NCBI RefSeq assembly: GCF_030542965.1
Contig: NZ_JAUAOA010000011.1
Location: forward strand, 1-64,000
Source of the DNA: Azotosporobacter soli
Lineage (GTDB): Bacteria; Bacillota; Negativicutes; SG130
Direction of reading: 5' to 3'
DNA length: 64,000 nucleotides
Under the pieces are notes generated by a model that worked only from the letters and a program-made list of their open reading frames with translations, was not told the DNA's origin and did no database searches. The number at the start of each line of letters is the position of its first letter. The first letter of the stretch is position 1. Below, piece after piece: positions 49,712 through 58,968 of this stretch. The translations under genes were made by a program, and so were the position numbers.

Positions 49712-50470
49712 ATGGCGCAAATCTGGCGGGATATCCTGGCGGCGCTGCCGCAGCCGAGGCTGGTCACGCTGGTCGGCGGCGGCGGCAAGACCTCGCTGCT
49801 TTATCATCTGCAGATGGTCTGTCGGCAAGAGGCTTGGCCTGCCGTGGCGACCAGCACGACGAAAATGGCGGCCGCGCCGTCACCCTGGCGTGCGTATCGC
49901 CCGGTCGGCAGCGAAGAGGAATTATGCGCGGCCGCCGCGCAGGCGGAAGAAAATGCGCTGATCGCCGAAGGCCAAGCGGCTCTGCACGGCAAAGTTGACG
50001 GCTTGCCGCAGGAATGGATCGCCAATGCGGCTCGGCGGATGCCGGACACCTACTTTCTTGTCGAAGGAGACGGTTCTGCCGGACGGTCGCTAAAGGGACA
50101 CCTGGCGCATGAACCGGTGATTCCGGGCAATAGCAGCCTGGTCATCTTCGTGCTCGGGCTCGATGCGATCGGTCAGATTCTTGATGAACGTAGCGTGCAC
50201 CGGCCGCAGCGCGTGGCGGAACTCGCCGCCCTGTCGCTCGGCGCGATCCTTGATGAGGAGCGGATCTGCGCCCTCTTGCTGCAGCCCGAGGGTTGGCTTA
50301 AGAACTGCCCGGACGGCTGTGCGCTCGTGATCTACTTGAACAAGAGCGATTTGCCGGGCGCGCAGGCAAAAGCCGCGCGTCTGGCGGCGCTTTTGAAGAA
50401 AACATGGGGCGCGCGTTTGCAGCAAGTGGTCTCCGGCAGCCTGCGCGAAGGGACGTTTTGTCTGGAATGA
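49712..50470 (+). CDS. yqeC: Selenium cofactor biosynthesis protein YqeC
   Basis: This 252-residue protein has a P-loop variant LVGGGGKTSLLYHL near residue 20, ATSTTKM, FLVEGDGSAGRSLKGHLAHEP (in part) and VIYLNKSDLP. These are the marks of YqeC proteins of selenium-dependent hydroxylase clusters, thought to be NTPases in cofactor maturation. It follows yqeB by 4 bp. Confidence 0.88.
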   Translation: MAQIWRDILAALPQPRLVTLVGGGGKTSLLYHLQMVCRQEAWPAVATSTTKMAAAPSPWRAYRPVGSEEELCAAAAQAEENALIAEGQAALHGKVDGLPQEWIANAARRMPDTYFLVEGDGSAGRSLKGHLAHEPVIPGNSSLVIFVLGLDAIGQILDERSVHRPQRVAELAALSLGAILDEERICALLLQPEGWLKNCPDGCALVIYLNKSDLPGAQAKAARLAALLKKTWGARLQQVVSGSLREGTFCLE

Positions 50471-50618
50471 GATCGCTAAGCGGACATTGCATTTTCTCGT
50501 GCGCTGTGAAGCTTGAAAATAAATGCGTGAATCTAGGCGTGAACCTCGCTGCTGCACCAGAGAGTGCCGCAGAAGTAAAACGTTGCATAAGTTTATACCT
50601 TGGCAGGAGGTAGCAGAA

Positions 50619-51638
50619 ATGAAAAAAGTGAAAGTCGAAGATGCGGTGGGGATGGTGCTCGGACACGATCTGACGAAGGTCGTGCCGGGCAGCTACAAAG
50701 GGCCTGCGTTTCGCAAAGGTCATATCGTGCGTGAAGAAGACATCCCGCACCTGAAAGATATCGGCAAAGAGCATATTTATCTCTTCGAACTGGGCGATAA
50801 GAAACTGCATGAAGATGATGCGGCGCTGGCGATCGCGCAGGCGGCGGCCGGGGCAAGGATCGAATGCGCGCCGCCGTCGGAAGGCCGCGTCAATCTCAAG
50901 GCGCAGGCGGACGGCTTGCTGAAGGTGAATCGCAGCGCGGTCGATGCTGTCAATAATGTCGAGCACATCGCGCTGTCGACGCGGCACAGCAACCAGCTGG
51001 TCAAGGCCGGGGACGTAGTGGCGGCGGTGAAGATCATTCCGCTGGTCGTCGATAAGGCCGCGGTGCAGGGCGTCGAGGCGAACCTGAAACGGTACGGCGA
51101 AGTGCTGGCCGTGCATCCGTTGGCAAAACTGAAAGTGGCGGCCGTGATCACCGGCAATGAAGTCTTTTACGGGCGGATCGAGGATCGTTTTGCAAAGCAG
51201 ATCGCCGACAAGGTCGCCTTCTACGGCGGCGTGCTGCAGGAGACGCTGTATCGGCCGGACGATCCGGCGCAGATCGCGGAAGCGATCGTGAGCTGCCGCG
51301 CCAACGGGGCTGAGATCGTCATCGCTTCGGGCGGCATGTCGGTGGACCCGGATGATGTGACGCCGGAGGCGATCCGCGCGACCGGCGCGGATGTCGTGAC
51401 GTATGGCACGCCTGTCCTGCCGGGTGCGATGTTCATGCTGGCTTATCTGGAAGAGATCGCGATCATCGGTCTGCCGGCCTGCGGCATGTTTGCGAAGACG
51501 ACGGTGCTCGATCTCGTCCTGCCGCGCATTTTGGCCGGCGAACGGCTGAGCAAAAACGATATCGTCTCGCTCGGTTACGGCGGACTGTGCAGCCAGTGCG
51601 AGCAGTGCGTCTATCCGCATTGCCCGTTCGGCAAATAA
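50619..51638 (+). CDS. Molybdopterin-binding protein (MoeA/MogA-like)
   Basis: The protein has 339 residues from ATG 50619 behind GGAGG; the longer frame from 50523 lacks a site. VAAVITGNEVFYGRIEDRF, IASGGMSVDPDDVTPEAIR and GLPACGMFAKTTVLDLVLPR form the molybdopterin-binding MoCF fold. The N-terminal 160 residues resemble those of proteins found next to molybdenum hydroxylases. The last residues CSQCEQCVYPHCPFGK form a four-cysteine cluster. It probably handles molybdopterin loading. A 148-bp gap separates it from yqeC. Confidence 0.85.
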   Translation: MKKVKVEDAVGMVLGHDLTKVVPGSYKGPAFRKGHIVREEDIPHLKDIGKEHIYLFELGDKKLHEDDAALAIAQAAAGARIECAPPSEGRVNLKAQADGLLKVNRSAVDAVNNVEHIALSTRHSNQLVKAGDVVAAVKIIPLVVDKAAVQGVEANLKRYGEVLAVHPLAKLKVAAVITGNEVFYGRIEDRFAKQIADKVAFYGGVLQETLYRPDDPAQIAEAIVSCRANGAEIVIASGGMSVDPDDVTPEAIRATGADVVTYGTPVLPGAMFMLAYLEEIAIIGLPACGMFAKTTVLDLVLPRILAGERLSKNDIVSLGYGGLCSQCEQCVYPHCPFGK

Positions 51639-52244
51639 ATGAAGATCTATGCTGTGATCCTGGCGGCTGGGCAGGGCAGCCGGATGGGGGACGTAAAGCA
51701 ATTATTGGAACTGGGCGGCAAGCCGGTGATTCGCTGGGTGGCCGAAGCCGCCTGTGCTGCACGCCTGGACGGCGTCATCGTGGTGCTTGGCGCAGAAGGC
51801 GCGCAGGTTGCGAAAGCGCTCACCGGCTTACGTTTGACGGTCGTGCAGAATGAAGCCTGGCTAAGCGGGCAGGCCAGCAGCCTGCGTTGCGCGCTTGACG
51901 CCTTGCCGGACGATTGCGCTGCGGTGCTTTTTCTGTTGGCGGATCAGCCGCTGCTCGACGCGTCGCTGCTTGAACGCCTCGTAAAACACTACCGGAAAAG
52001 CGGCGGTGCGACCGTCGCCCCGGCCTATCAGGGGCGGCGGGGCAATCCGGTGCTCTTCGACCTGAAACATTGGCGTACGGCGCTGCTCGGACTTTCAGGC
52101 GACGAAGGCGCGCGTGCGTTGCTGGCGGACCAAGAGGCGATTGAACTTGTCGAGGTGGAGGACGAAACGGTCTTTGACGACCTCGATACGCCGCAGGATT
52201 ACGAAAGAATGAAGCTTATCTGGCGCCGCTGGCGCAGATCTTAG
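51639..52244 (+). CDS. mocA: Molybdenum cofactor cytidylyltransferase MocA-like
   Basis: This 201-residue protein of the MobA-like NTP transferase superfamily shows the nucleotide-binding LAAGQGSRMGDVKQLLEL, the metal site LADQPLLD and the loop GRRGNPVLFD. MocA attaches CMP to molybdopterin for xanthine dehydrogenase-type enzymes. The start directly follows the previous stop (no gap), so the two genes are coupled. The position in the cluster supports MocA over MobA. Confidence 0.9.
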   Translation: MKIYAVILAAGQGSRMGDVKQLLELGGKPVIRWVAEAACAARLDGVIVVLGAEGAQVAKALTGLRLTVVQNEAWLSGQASSLRCALDALPDDCAAVLFLLADQPLLDASLLERLVKHYRKSGGATVAPAYQGRRGNPVLFDLKHWRTALLGLSGDEGARALLADQEAIELVEVEDETVFDDLDTPQDYERMKLIWRRWRRS

Positions 52245-52265
52245 GAGAAGAGCGGGGAGTGCAGA

Positions 52266-54014
52266 ATGAAAGCATCGATATTGCAAGAGATACAGGCATC
52301 AGTGCTTCAATACGCCGAGATCATTGCGCATGTGATCAAGGTCGACGTCGAGATCGTCGACAGCGGCCTGGTCAGGATCGCGGGAACCGGAGTCTATAAG
52401 GATCGGATCAATGAAGACATGTCGCACGAAGGCTTTGTCTACCGTCAGGTAATGCAAAGCGGCGAGATGCAACTGATCGAAGAACCGGGCCAGCATGAGC
52501 TGTGCACGAATTGTCCGCGGCGCGGTTGCTGCGATGAAAAGATGGAACTCTGCACGCCGATCAAGCTGAAAGAGGAGATCATCGGCGTGATCGGTCTGAT
52601 TTGCTTTGCCGATGCGCAAAAAAAGCGGCTGCTCGAAGATCTCGAAGTACAAAAACTTTTTTTGCTGCAGATCGCCGAATTCATCAGCGCCAAGGCCTAC
52701 GAACACCGCGAACTCGAGCGGAACCGGCGGCAGATGGAACTCTTGCTGCTCGTCATGAACAACGTCGACAAGGGCGTCTTGGTGTTGGATCAGGACAAGC
52801 ACATCCTGCAGATCAACCAGAGCGCGCAGAAGCAACTGCAGCTGAGCGAAGATTGCCTCAACAAGAAGGTGACGATCGAAAGCACCGGCGACTCATTATT
52901 GGGCTCGGAAGAATACCGCGTCACGATCGGCAGCAAGACCTCGTATCTGATGGGAGAGCTGCTCCGCGTGGAACCGGAGATCAAAGAACAGGATCAGGTC
53001 TTTATTTTCAATGAGATCAAGAGCATCAAGTCGGGCATCTATGATCTGACCAATGTTTCGACAAGCGTCACAGTTGACAATATCTTAGGTCAGTCCGAGG
53101 TGATTCGGCAACTGAAGACGAAGATCGCCAAGATCGCCGAATCCAATTCCACCGTGCTGGTCACCGGCGAGAGCGGTACCGGCAAGGAACTGATCGCGCG
53201 TGCGATTCATGCAGCGAGCAACCGGCGAACGCAGCCGTTCATCGGCATCAACTGCGGCGCGATCCCGGACACGCTGCTGGAAAGCGAACTCTTCGGCTAT
53301 GTGAAGGGCGCCTTTACCGGTGCGGATCCGCGCGGCAAGATCGGTAAGTTCGAGCTGGCCAATAAGGGAGTGCTCTTTCTCGATGAAGTCGGCGACATGC
53401 CTCTTTATCTGCAGGTGAAGCTGCTGCGCGTCCTGCAGGAAAGAAAGCTGGTGCGCATCGGCTCCAACCAGCTGATCACGCTGAACGTGCGCGTGATCGC
53501 GGCGACGAATAAGGATCTGAAAGAGCTGATCAAAGAAAAGAAGTTTCGCGAGGATCTCTATTATCGCCTCAACGTCATTCCGATGGAAGTGCCGCCGCTG
53601 CGTCAGCGCATGGAAGACGTCGATCTGCTGGTCGATGCGATGGTGCAGAAATATCGTCAGCTGTTTCGCAAAGAGGTTTACGGGACTGATAAGGAGACCG
53701 CGCAGCTTTTGCGCTGTTATCCGTGGCCCGGTAATATACGCGAACTCGAGAACACCGTCGAGTTCATGATCAACATGGCTGATCCGCAGGGGTTTCTGAC
53801 GAAAGAGACGTTGCCAGGCAATATCCTCAGCTATGCGGAGAACGGGCCGCGCGCAGGCGACGTCGGCGTTAAGACGCTGCGCGAAGTGGAGCGCGAACAC
53901 ATCCAAAAGACGATCCAGATGTACGGCGATTCGACAAAGGGCAAGCAGGCAGCGGCGCGTCAGCTTGGCATCGGCATCGCTACGCTGTACCGGAAGATCA
54001 ACGAACTGTTGTAG
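52266..54014 (+). CDS. Sigma-54-dependent activator of the molybdenum hydroxylase cluster
   Basis: This 582-residue protein has an N-terminal sensor region (about 1-150) with a cysteine group CTNCPRRGCCDEKMELC, a PAS-like region (about 155-230), and an AAA+ domain with Walker A GESGTGKE near residue 301 and GAFTGA near 347. A Fis-type helix-turn-helix (GKQAAARQLGIGIATLYRKI in part) ends it. The cysteines could bind a metal or iron-sulfur cluster. Palindromes just after its stop and a sigma-54 promoter before the next gene suggest direct control of the downstream operon, and perhaps of the upstream promoter at 48812. Confidence 0.93.
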   Translation: MKASILQEIQASVLQYAEIIAHVIKVDVEIVDSGLVRIAGTGVYKDRINEDMSHEGFVYRQVMQSGEMQLIEEPGQHELCTNCPRRGCCDEKMELCTPIKLKEEIIGVIGLICFADAQKKRLLEDLEVQKLFLLQIAEFISAKAYEHRELERNRRQMELLLLVMNNVDKGVLVLDQDKHILQINQSAQKQLQLSEDCLNKKVTIESTGDSLLGSEEYRVTIGSKTSYLMGELLRVEPEIKEQDQVFIFNEIKSIKSGIYDLTNVSTSVTVDNILGQSEVIRQLKTKIAKIAESNSTVLVTGESGTGKELIARAIHAASNRRTQPFIGINCGAIPDTLLESELFGYVKGAFTGADPRGKIGKFELANKGVLFLDEVGDMPLYLQVKLLRVLQERKLVRIGSNQLITLNVRVIAATNKDLKELIKEKKFREDLYYRLNVIPMEVPPLRQRMEDVDLLVDAMVQKYRQLFRKEVYGTDKETAQLLRCYPWPGNIRELENTVEFMINMADPQGFLTKETLPGNILSYAENGPRAGDVGVKTLREVEREHIQKTIQMYGDSTKGKQAAARQLGIGIATLYRKINELL

Positions 54015-54018
54015 CATT

Positions 54019-54162
54019 TTATCATTTTGATAAGGAAAGCGAAAGAAATAAGCGTAATTTTTTTAAAAAGGCTTTGCAGACTTTGTGTTTGCAGGTCTTT
54101 TTCTTGTAAAAGAAGAAAAAGAAGGTGTCTTATCAAAGTGATAGAATTTATCGTTTTGATAA
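54019..54162 (+). promoter_or_regulatory. Three TTATCA-n3-TGATAA palindromes, probable activator sites
   Basis: TTATCA-TTT-TGATAA (54019-54033), TTATCA-AAG-TGATAG (54130-54144) and TTATCG-TTT-TGATAA (54148-54162) lie 165-310 bp upstream of the sigma-54 promoter at 54327, a usual distance for enhancer-binding proteins. The other 170 bp of this 367-bp gap hold no gene. Confidence 0.8.
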
Positions 54163-54326
54163 GGGTAAATCGCGCAGGAAGTCGCAGCGAGGCGGAAAAC
54201 GGAGCGAATCGGGAAAATAAATGCGGCGTGCAAAAAAAATATGGGCCGCCGAAAAGAAAGATTGCGCAGGCAATACCAGGAAAGGTTGGAAAACGCAGGT
54301 TGCCTGCCCCGAAAGCAAAGCAGCCT

Positions 54327-54343
54327 TGGCATCTTTTTTGCAT
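54327..54343 (+). promoter_or_regulatory. Sigma-54 (-24/-12) promoter of the 8-oxoguanine deaminase-xdh operon
   Basis: TGGCAT-CTTTT-TTGCAT matches the consensus with exact spacing, 39 bp before the start codon. Confidence 0.9.
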
Positions 54344-54381
54344 GATAAATAGGCAGGAGCAGCCATAAAGAGAGGTGACGC

Positions 54382-55740
54382 ATGAAAAGCATCCTGATTC
54401 AAAATATAAAAGCCATTGTCACACTCGATAAAGAGGATCGTGTGCTGGAAGGACAGCATCTTCTGATTGAAGACGGACGGATCGCCTATCTCGGTACGGA
54501 GCAGAGGAATGCCGAAACGGTGATCGACGGCAAGGGGCTGTTCGCCTATCCGGGATTGATCAACACGCACCATCATCTCTATCAGACGTTCACGCGCAAT
54601 CTGCCGCAGGTGCAGAACATGGAACTGTTTCCCTGGCTGAAGACGCTTTATGAGATCTGGCGCGGTTTGACGCCGGAGATGATTTATTACAGTTCGCTGG
54701 TCGGCATGGCCGAACTGCTGAAATACGGCTGCACCACCTGTTTCGACCAGCATTATGTCTTTCCCCGCGCTCGCGCGAAGCATCTTATCGATCATCAGTT
54801 CGCGGCTGCGACGGACCTTGGCATCCGCTTTCACGCGGCGCGCGGCAGCATGGCGCGCGGCAGAAGCGATGGCGGCTTGCCGCCGGACGATCTGGTGCAG
54901 ACGGTCGATGAGATCCTCGCGGACAGCCAGCGTCTGATTGAAGAGTATCATGATCCGAAACCGGGTGCGATGCGTCAGGTGGCATTGGCGCCCTGTTCGC
55001 CGTTCAGCGTATCCGGCGAACTGATGCGTGAGACGGCGCTCTTGGCGCGCAGCAAGAAGGTGCGTTTGCATACGCATCTGGCTGAAACCAAAGATGAGGA
55101 AGAATATTGTCTGCAGCAATTCGGCCTGCGGCCGCTCGCGTATATGGACAGTCTTGGCTGGCTGGGCAGCGATGTCTGGTATGCGCACGGCATCCATTTC
55201 GACGATACGGAACTGGAATTACTGGCTGCGACGCAGACAGGCGTCGCACATTGCCCGAGCTCGAATCAGAAGCTCGCGTCCGGTGTGGCGAAGATTCCGC
55301 GCATGCTCGAACTCGACGTGCCACTCGGTCTTGCAGTCGACGGTAGCGCCAGCAATGACGGCTCGAACATGCTGCAGGAATTGCGCAGCGCGTATCTGAT
55401 GCATCGCCTGCACTACAGTTCGACAGCGCCGAGCGCTTATCAGCTTTTGCAGCTGGCGACGCGCGGCGGCGCAAGATTGCTTGGGCGCGACGACATCGGC
55501 AGCCTCGAGGTCGGCAAGGCGGCGGATCTGTTTTTGATCAATATGGAAAAGATCGAATATGTCGGCGCGCAGTTTGATCCACGAGCGGTTCTGAGCACGG
55601 TCGGAATCGCGCGGCCGGTCGATTATACGATTGTCAACGGGCGGATCGTCGTTAAGGACGGACGCATCGAGGGTTTGATCGACGAGGACAAGGTGGCGGA
55701 AGTGGCCAACAAATTGGTTCGGCAGTTGAATGAGCGATAA
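54382..55740 (+). CDS. 8-oxoguanine deaminase (amidohydrolase superfamily)
   Basis: This 452-residue protein carries amidohydrolase metal ligands in LINTHHHLYQTFTR, LHTHLAE, YAHGIHF and VDGSASND. Family-specific blocks RFHAARGSMARGRSDGGLPP and APCSPFSVSGELM fit 8-oxoguanine deaminases rather than plain guanine deaminase or SsnA, although SsnA-like enzymes are also found in such clusters. The expected reaction turns 8-oxoguanine into urate plus ammonia, feeding the purine route encoded downstream. It starts with GAGGTGA upstream, behind the sigma-54 promoter. Confidence 0.82.
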   Translation: MKSILIQNIKAIVTLDKEDRVLEGQHLLIEDGRIAYLGTEQRNAETVIDGKGLFAYPGLINTHHHLYQTFTRNLPQVQNMELFPWLKTLYEIWRGLTPEMIYYSSLVGMAELLKYGCTTCFDQHYVFPRARAKHLIDHQFAAATDLGIRFHAARGSMARGRSDGGLPPDDLVQTVDEILADSQRLIEEYHDPKPGAMRQVALAPCSPFSVSGELMRETALLARSKKVRLHTHLAETKDEEEYCLQQFGLRPLAYMDSLGWLGSDVWYAHGIHFDDTELELLAATQTGVAHCPSSNQKLASGVAKIPRMLELDVPLGLAVDGSASNDGSNMLQELRSAYLMHRLHYSSTAPSAYQLLQLATRGGARLLGRDDIGSLEVGKAADLFLINMEKIEYVGAQFDPRAVLSTVGIARPVDYTIVNGRIVVKDGRIEGLIDEDKVAEVANKLVRQLNER

Positions 55741-55764
55741 GATCATCTTAGGGAGGACTGCATC

Positions 55765-58080
55765 GTGGCTAATGTAGGAAAGAGCGTAAGACGGGTCGAC
55801 GCGTTCGACAAAGTGACCGGACGCGCCAAATACACCGACGATCTATGCGACAAGAGTGCGTTGATCATCGTGGTCGTGCATTCGACGATCGCGCATGGCT
55901 ATGTGAAAGCGATTGACGTTTCCGAGGCGAAGAAGATACCGGGCGTCATTGACGTCATCACCTGTTTCGACGTGCCGGAGATTGATTTTCCCACCGCGGG
56001 TCATCCCTGGTCGACCGATCCCCGCCATCAGGACGTTGCGGACCGTCGTCTGCTGAACCGCCATGTCCGCTATTATGGCGACGATGTCGCCGCGGTCGTG
56101 GCCGAGGATGAAGTGGCTGCGGCGCAGGGCGCACGTGCCGTTAAGGTAGAATATGAGGAATTGCCGTTCGTGCTTGATCCGCAGGCGGCGATGCAGGACG
56201 GCGCGCCGCTCATTCACAAAGAGTTTCCGAACAACATTCTCAAACATACGAATATCAACATCGGCAACTATGAAGAAGCGATAAAGGAACCGGGACTGAT
56301 CTGCATCGATAAGTGGTACGATACGCCTGTCGTGCAGCATTGCCATATTGAGAATTTCATCACCTATGCGTACGGCGAGAACGGCAGGACGGTCGTGGTC
56401 AGCTCCACGCAGATTCCGCATATCGTACGGCGCACGATCGGTCATGCGCTCGGCATACCCTGGGGCAGCGTCCGCGTCGTCAAGCCTTACATCGGCGGCG
56501 GCTTCGGCAACAAGCAGGACACGCTCTATGAACCGCTGGCCGCCTATCTTTCGATCCGCCTTGGCGGCCGCCTCGTCAAGCTTGATGTGCCGCGCGAGGA
56601 CACCTTCGTCAGCAATCGCGTTCGTCATGCGATCCGTTTCCATGTCGTTTCCTGGGTAAGGCCGGATGGGAGCTATGTCGCCCGCAAGATCGAGTGCTTT
56701 TCCGATCAGGGCGCATACGCATCGCACGGACATTCGATCGTGGCCAAGGGGATGGGAGCGTTTCCTCAAATGTATCCTTGTCCCAACGTGCAGGGCGACG
56801 CCTATACGATCTATACGAACAAATCCGTCGCGGGTGCGATGCGCGGCTACGGCATTCCGCAGGCGATGTTCGCGGTGGAAAGCCATACCGATGATGTCTG
56901 CAAGGCGCTCGGTCTTGACCCGGAATCGTTCCGGCGCAAAAACATCATGCCGGTAGGCTACAAGGACAATTTCTCGAAGAACGAGAACTACTTCGACAGT
57001 TTCAATCAGTGTCTCGACAAGGCGATCGCGTATATGGACTATCGCAGGAAAGCCGAAGAATACAAAAAGCAGAGCGGACCAATCCGCAAGGGGATCGGCA
57101 TCTCCTGCTTATGGTACAACACGGGCGTATGGCCGATCGCTTTGGAGCATTCGTCCTGCCGCATGGTCATGAATGAAGACGGTTCGATCCAGTTGCAGGT
57201 GGGAGAAACCGAGATCGGTCAGGGCGCGGATACCGCATATGCGCAAATGGCGGCTGATGTGATCGGCATCAGAGATTACGAGGATGTCCATGTCGTGTCC
57301 TGCCAGGATACCGACGTCACGCCGTTCGGTCTCGGCGCGTATGCCTCAAGGCAGACTTACGCCTGCGGCTTTGCGATCTGCCAGACTGGGCGCATCCTTA
57401 AGGCAAAGGTTTTGAAGCACGCCAGCGCGCTGACCCGCGTAGATATCGCTGATTTGGATGTGGAGGAGAGCAACATCATCCGCAAGACCGACAAAAGAAT
57501 CCTGATGTCGCTTGGCGATCTGGCGACAGAGGTGCTTTACAGTCTTGAGAACAGCGAGCATATCACCGCAGAATCGAGCTATCAGATCAAGAACAACGCC
57601 TACTCCTTCGGCTGCTGCATCGCGGAGGTCGAGGTCGATATCCCGATGTGCAGGGCGCAGCTCGTGAAGATCATCAATGTTCACGATTGCGGCCGACTGA
57701 TCAATCCGGCTTTGGCTGAGGCGCAGGTGCACGGCGGCATGTCGATGGGCATCGGATATGCATTGAGCGAGCAGTTGCTCTTCGACCCGAAGACGGGCAA
57801 ACCGCTGAACAATAACCTGCTCGATTATAAACTCTCCACCTTTGTCGATCATCCGCACCTGGAGGCGCAGTTTGTGGAAAACTTCGAACCGACGAGTCCT
57901 TATGGGGTGAAGGCACTGGGTGAGCCGCCCGCAACGCCGGTCGCTCCGGCGATCCGCAACGCGATTCTCAACGCGACCGGCGTCGCGATCGACAAACTGC
58001 CGCTGAATCCGCACATCCTGTTCCGGCGCTTCAGCGAAGAAGGGCTCATTCAAGATCCTTGGAAGGAAGAGGGGAAATAA
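55765..58080 (+). CDS. xdhA: Xanthine dehydrogenase molybdenum-binding subunit
   Basis: The 771-residue protein starts at GTG 55765 behind GGGAGG. It follows E. coli XdhA closely in layout: RVDAFDKVTGRAKYTDD, QIPHIVRRTIGHALGIPW, KPYIGGGFGNKQD, AGAMRGYGIPQAMFAVES and GETEIGQGADTAYAQMAADV (in part), with the active-site glutamate in LGEPPATPVAPAIRNA. It hydroxylates xanthine or hypoxanthine at the molybdenum site. With xdhB and xdhC it forms the three-subunit enzyme. The yqeBC neighbours suggest a selenium-dependent version. Confidence 0.94.
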   Translation: MANVGKSVRRVDAFDKVTGRAKYTDDLCDKSALIIVVVHSTIAHGYVKAIDVSEAKKIPGVIDVITCFDVPEIDFPTAGHPWSTDPRHQDVADRRLLNRHVRYYGDDVAAVVAEDEVAAAQGARAVKVEYEELPFVLDPQAAMQDGAPLIHKEFPNNILKHTNINIGNYEEAIKEPGLICIDKWYDTPVVQHCHIENFITYAYGENGRTVVVSSTQIPHIVRRTIGHALGIPWGSVRVVKPYIGGGFGNKQDTLYEPLAAYLSIRLGGRLVKLDVPREDTFVSNRVRHAIRFHVVSWVRPDGSYVARKIECFSDQGAYASHGHSIVAKGMGAFPQMYPCPNVQGDAYTIYTNKSVAGAMRGYGIPQAMFAVESHTDDVCKALGLDPESFRRKNIMPVGYKDNFSKNENYFDSFNQCLDKAIAYMDYRRKAEEYKKQSGPIRKGIGISCLWYNTGVWPIALEHSSCRMVMNEDGSIQLQVGETEIGQGADTAYAQMAADVIGIRDYEDVHVVSCQDTDVTPFGLGAYASRQTYACGFAICQTGRILKAKVLKHASALTRVDIADLDVEESNIIRKTDKRILMSLGDLATEVLYSLENSEHITAESSYQIKNNAYSFGCCIAEVEVDIPMCRAQLVKIINVHDCGRLINPALAEAQVHGGMSMGIGYALSEQLLFDPKTGKPLNNNLLDYKLSTFVDHPHLEAQFVENFEPTSPYGVKALGEPPATPVAPAIRNAILNATGVAIDKLPLNPHILFRRFSEEGLIQDPWKEEGK

Positions 58081-58083
58081 GCG

Positions 58084-58968
58084 ATGTATGATATGAAGGA
58101 GTTATATGAGGCGCAAAGCATCCAAGATGCGATCCGGCTTCGCGTCGAGCATCCGGAAGCCGAGATCCTCGCCGGCGGAACCGATGTCCTGGTGCAGATG
58201 CGAGAAGGTAAACGCGCCGGCAAGGAACTGATCTCCATCCAGACGATCGACGAGCTGCGCGGCGTGCGCTTCGATGCGGCGGGCGCGATCCGCATCGGCT
58301 CGCTGACGAGCTTTTCTCACATCACCCGCGACCCGATCATCCAACAGTACATCAATGTGTTGGGCGAAGCGGTTGATACGATCGGCGGCCCGCAAATTCG
58401 CAATGTCGGCACGATCGGCGGCAATACCTGTAACGGCGTGACTTCGGCAGACTCCGCGTCGACGCTGCATGCCTGGGAAGCGATTGTCGAACTTGCGGGC
58501 CCGGATGGCATTCGTCAGTTGCCGATCAAGGAGTTTTACATCAAGGCCGGCGTCGTCGACATCCGTCCCGGAGAAATACAGACCGCGCTGATCATCCCAA
58601 GAGAGAGTTACGAAAACACGCACGGCTTTTACATCAAGTACGCGATGCGCAACGCGATGGATCTGGCGACGCTTGGCTGTTCGGTTAACGCCAGCCTTGC
58701 GGCGGATAAGAAGAGCTTTGCGCGCGTGCGCATCGCATACGGCGTCGCCGGGCCTGTACCAATGCGTACGCCAAGCGCAGAAGCGGCGGCAAACGGTCAG
58801 CCGGTCACGCAGGCGACGCTCGAGGCGTTCAGCCGGGCCGTCCTGAACGATATCAACCCGCGCGACTCCTGGCGCGCGGCAAAGGATTTCCGTCAGCATA
58901 TCGCGGTCGAAATGGCCAAACGCTGTCTGAATGAAGCGGTGAAGCGCTGTGGAGGTGAGGTCCTGTGA
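58084..58968 (+). CDS. xdhB: Xanthine dehydrogenase FAD-binding subunit
   Basis: This 294-residue protein carries the FAD-binding motifs EILAGGTDVLVQMREGK, GGPQIRNVGTIGGNTCNG and SADSASTLHAW. It passes electrons from the molybdenum and iron-sulfur sites to NAD+. It starts 4 bp after the xdhA stop and overlaps xdhC. Confidence 0.93.
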   Translation: MYDMKELYEAQSIQDAIRLRVEHPEAEILAGGTDVLVQMREGKRAGKELISIQTIDELRGVRFDAAGAIRIGSLTSFSHITRDPIIQQYINVLGEAVDTIGGPQIRNVGTIGGNTCNGVTSADSASTLHAWEAIVELAGPDGIRQLPIKEFYIKAGVVDIRPGEIQTALIIPRESYENTHGFYIKYAMRNAMDLATLGCSVNASLAADKKSFARVRIAYGVAGPVPMRTPSAEAAANGQPVTQATLEAFSRAVLNDINPRDSWRAAKDFRQHIAVEMAKRCLNEAVKRCGGEVL

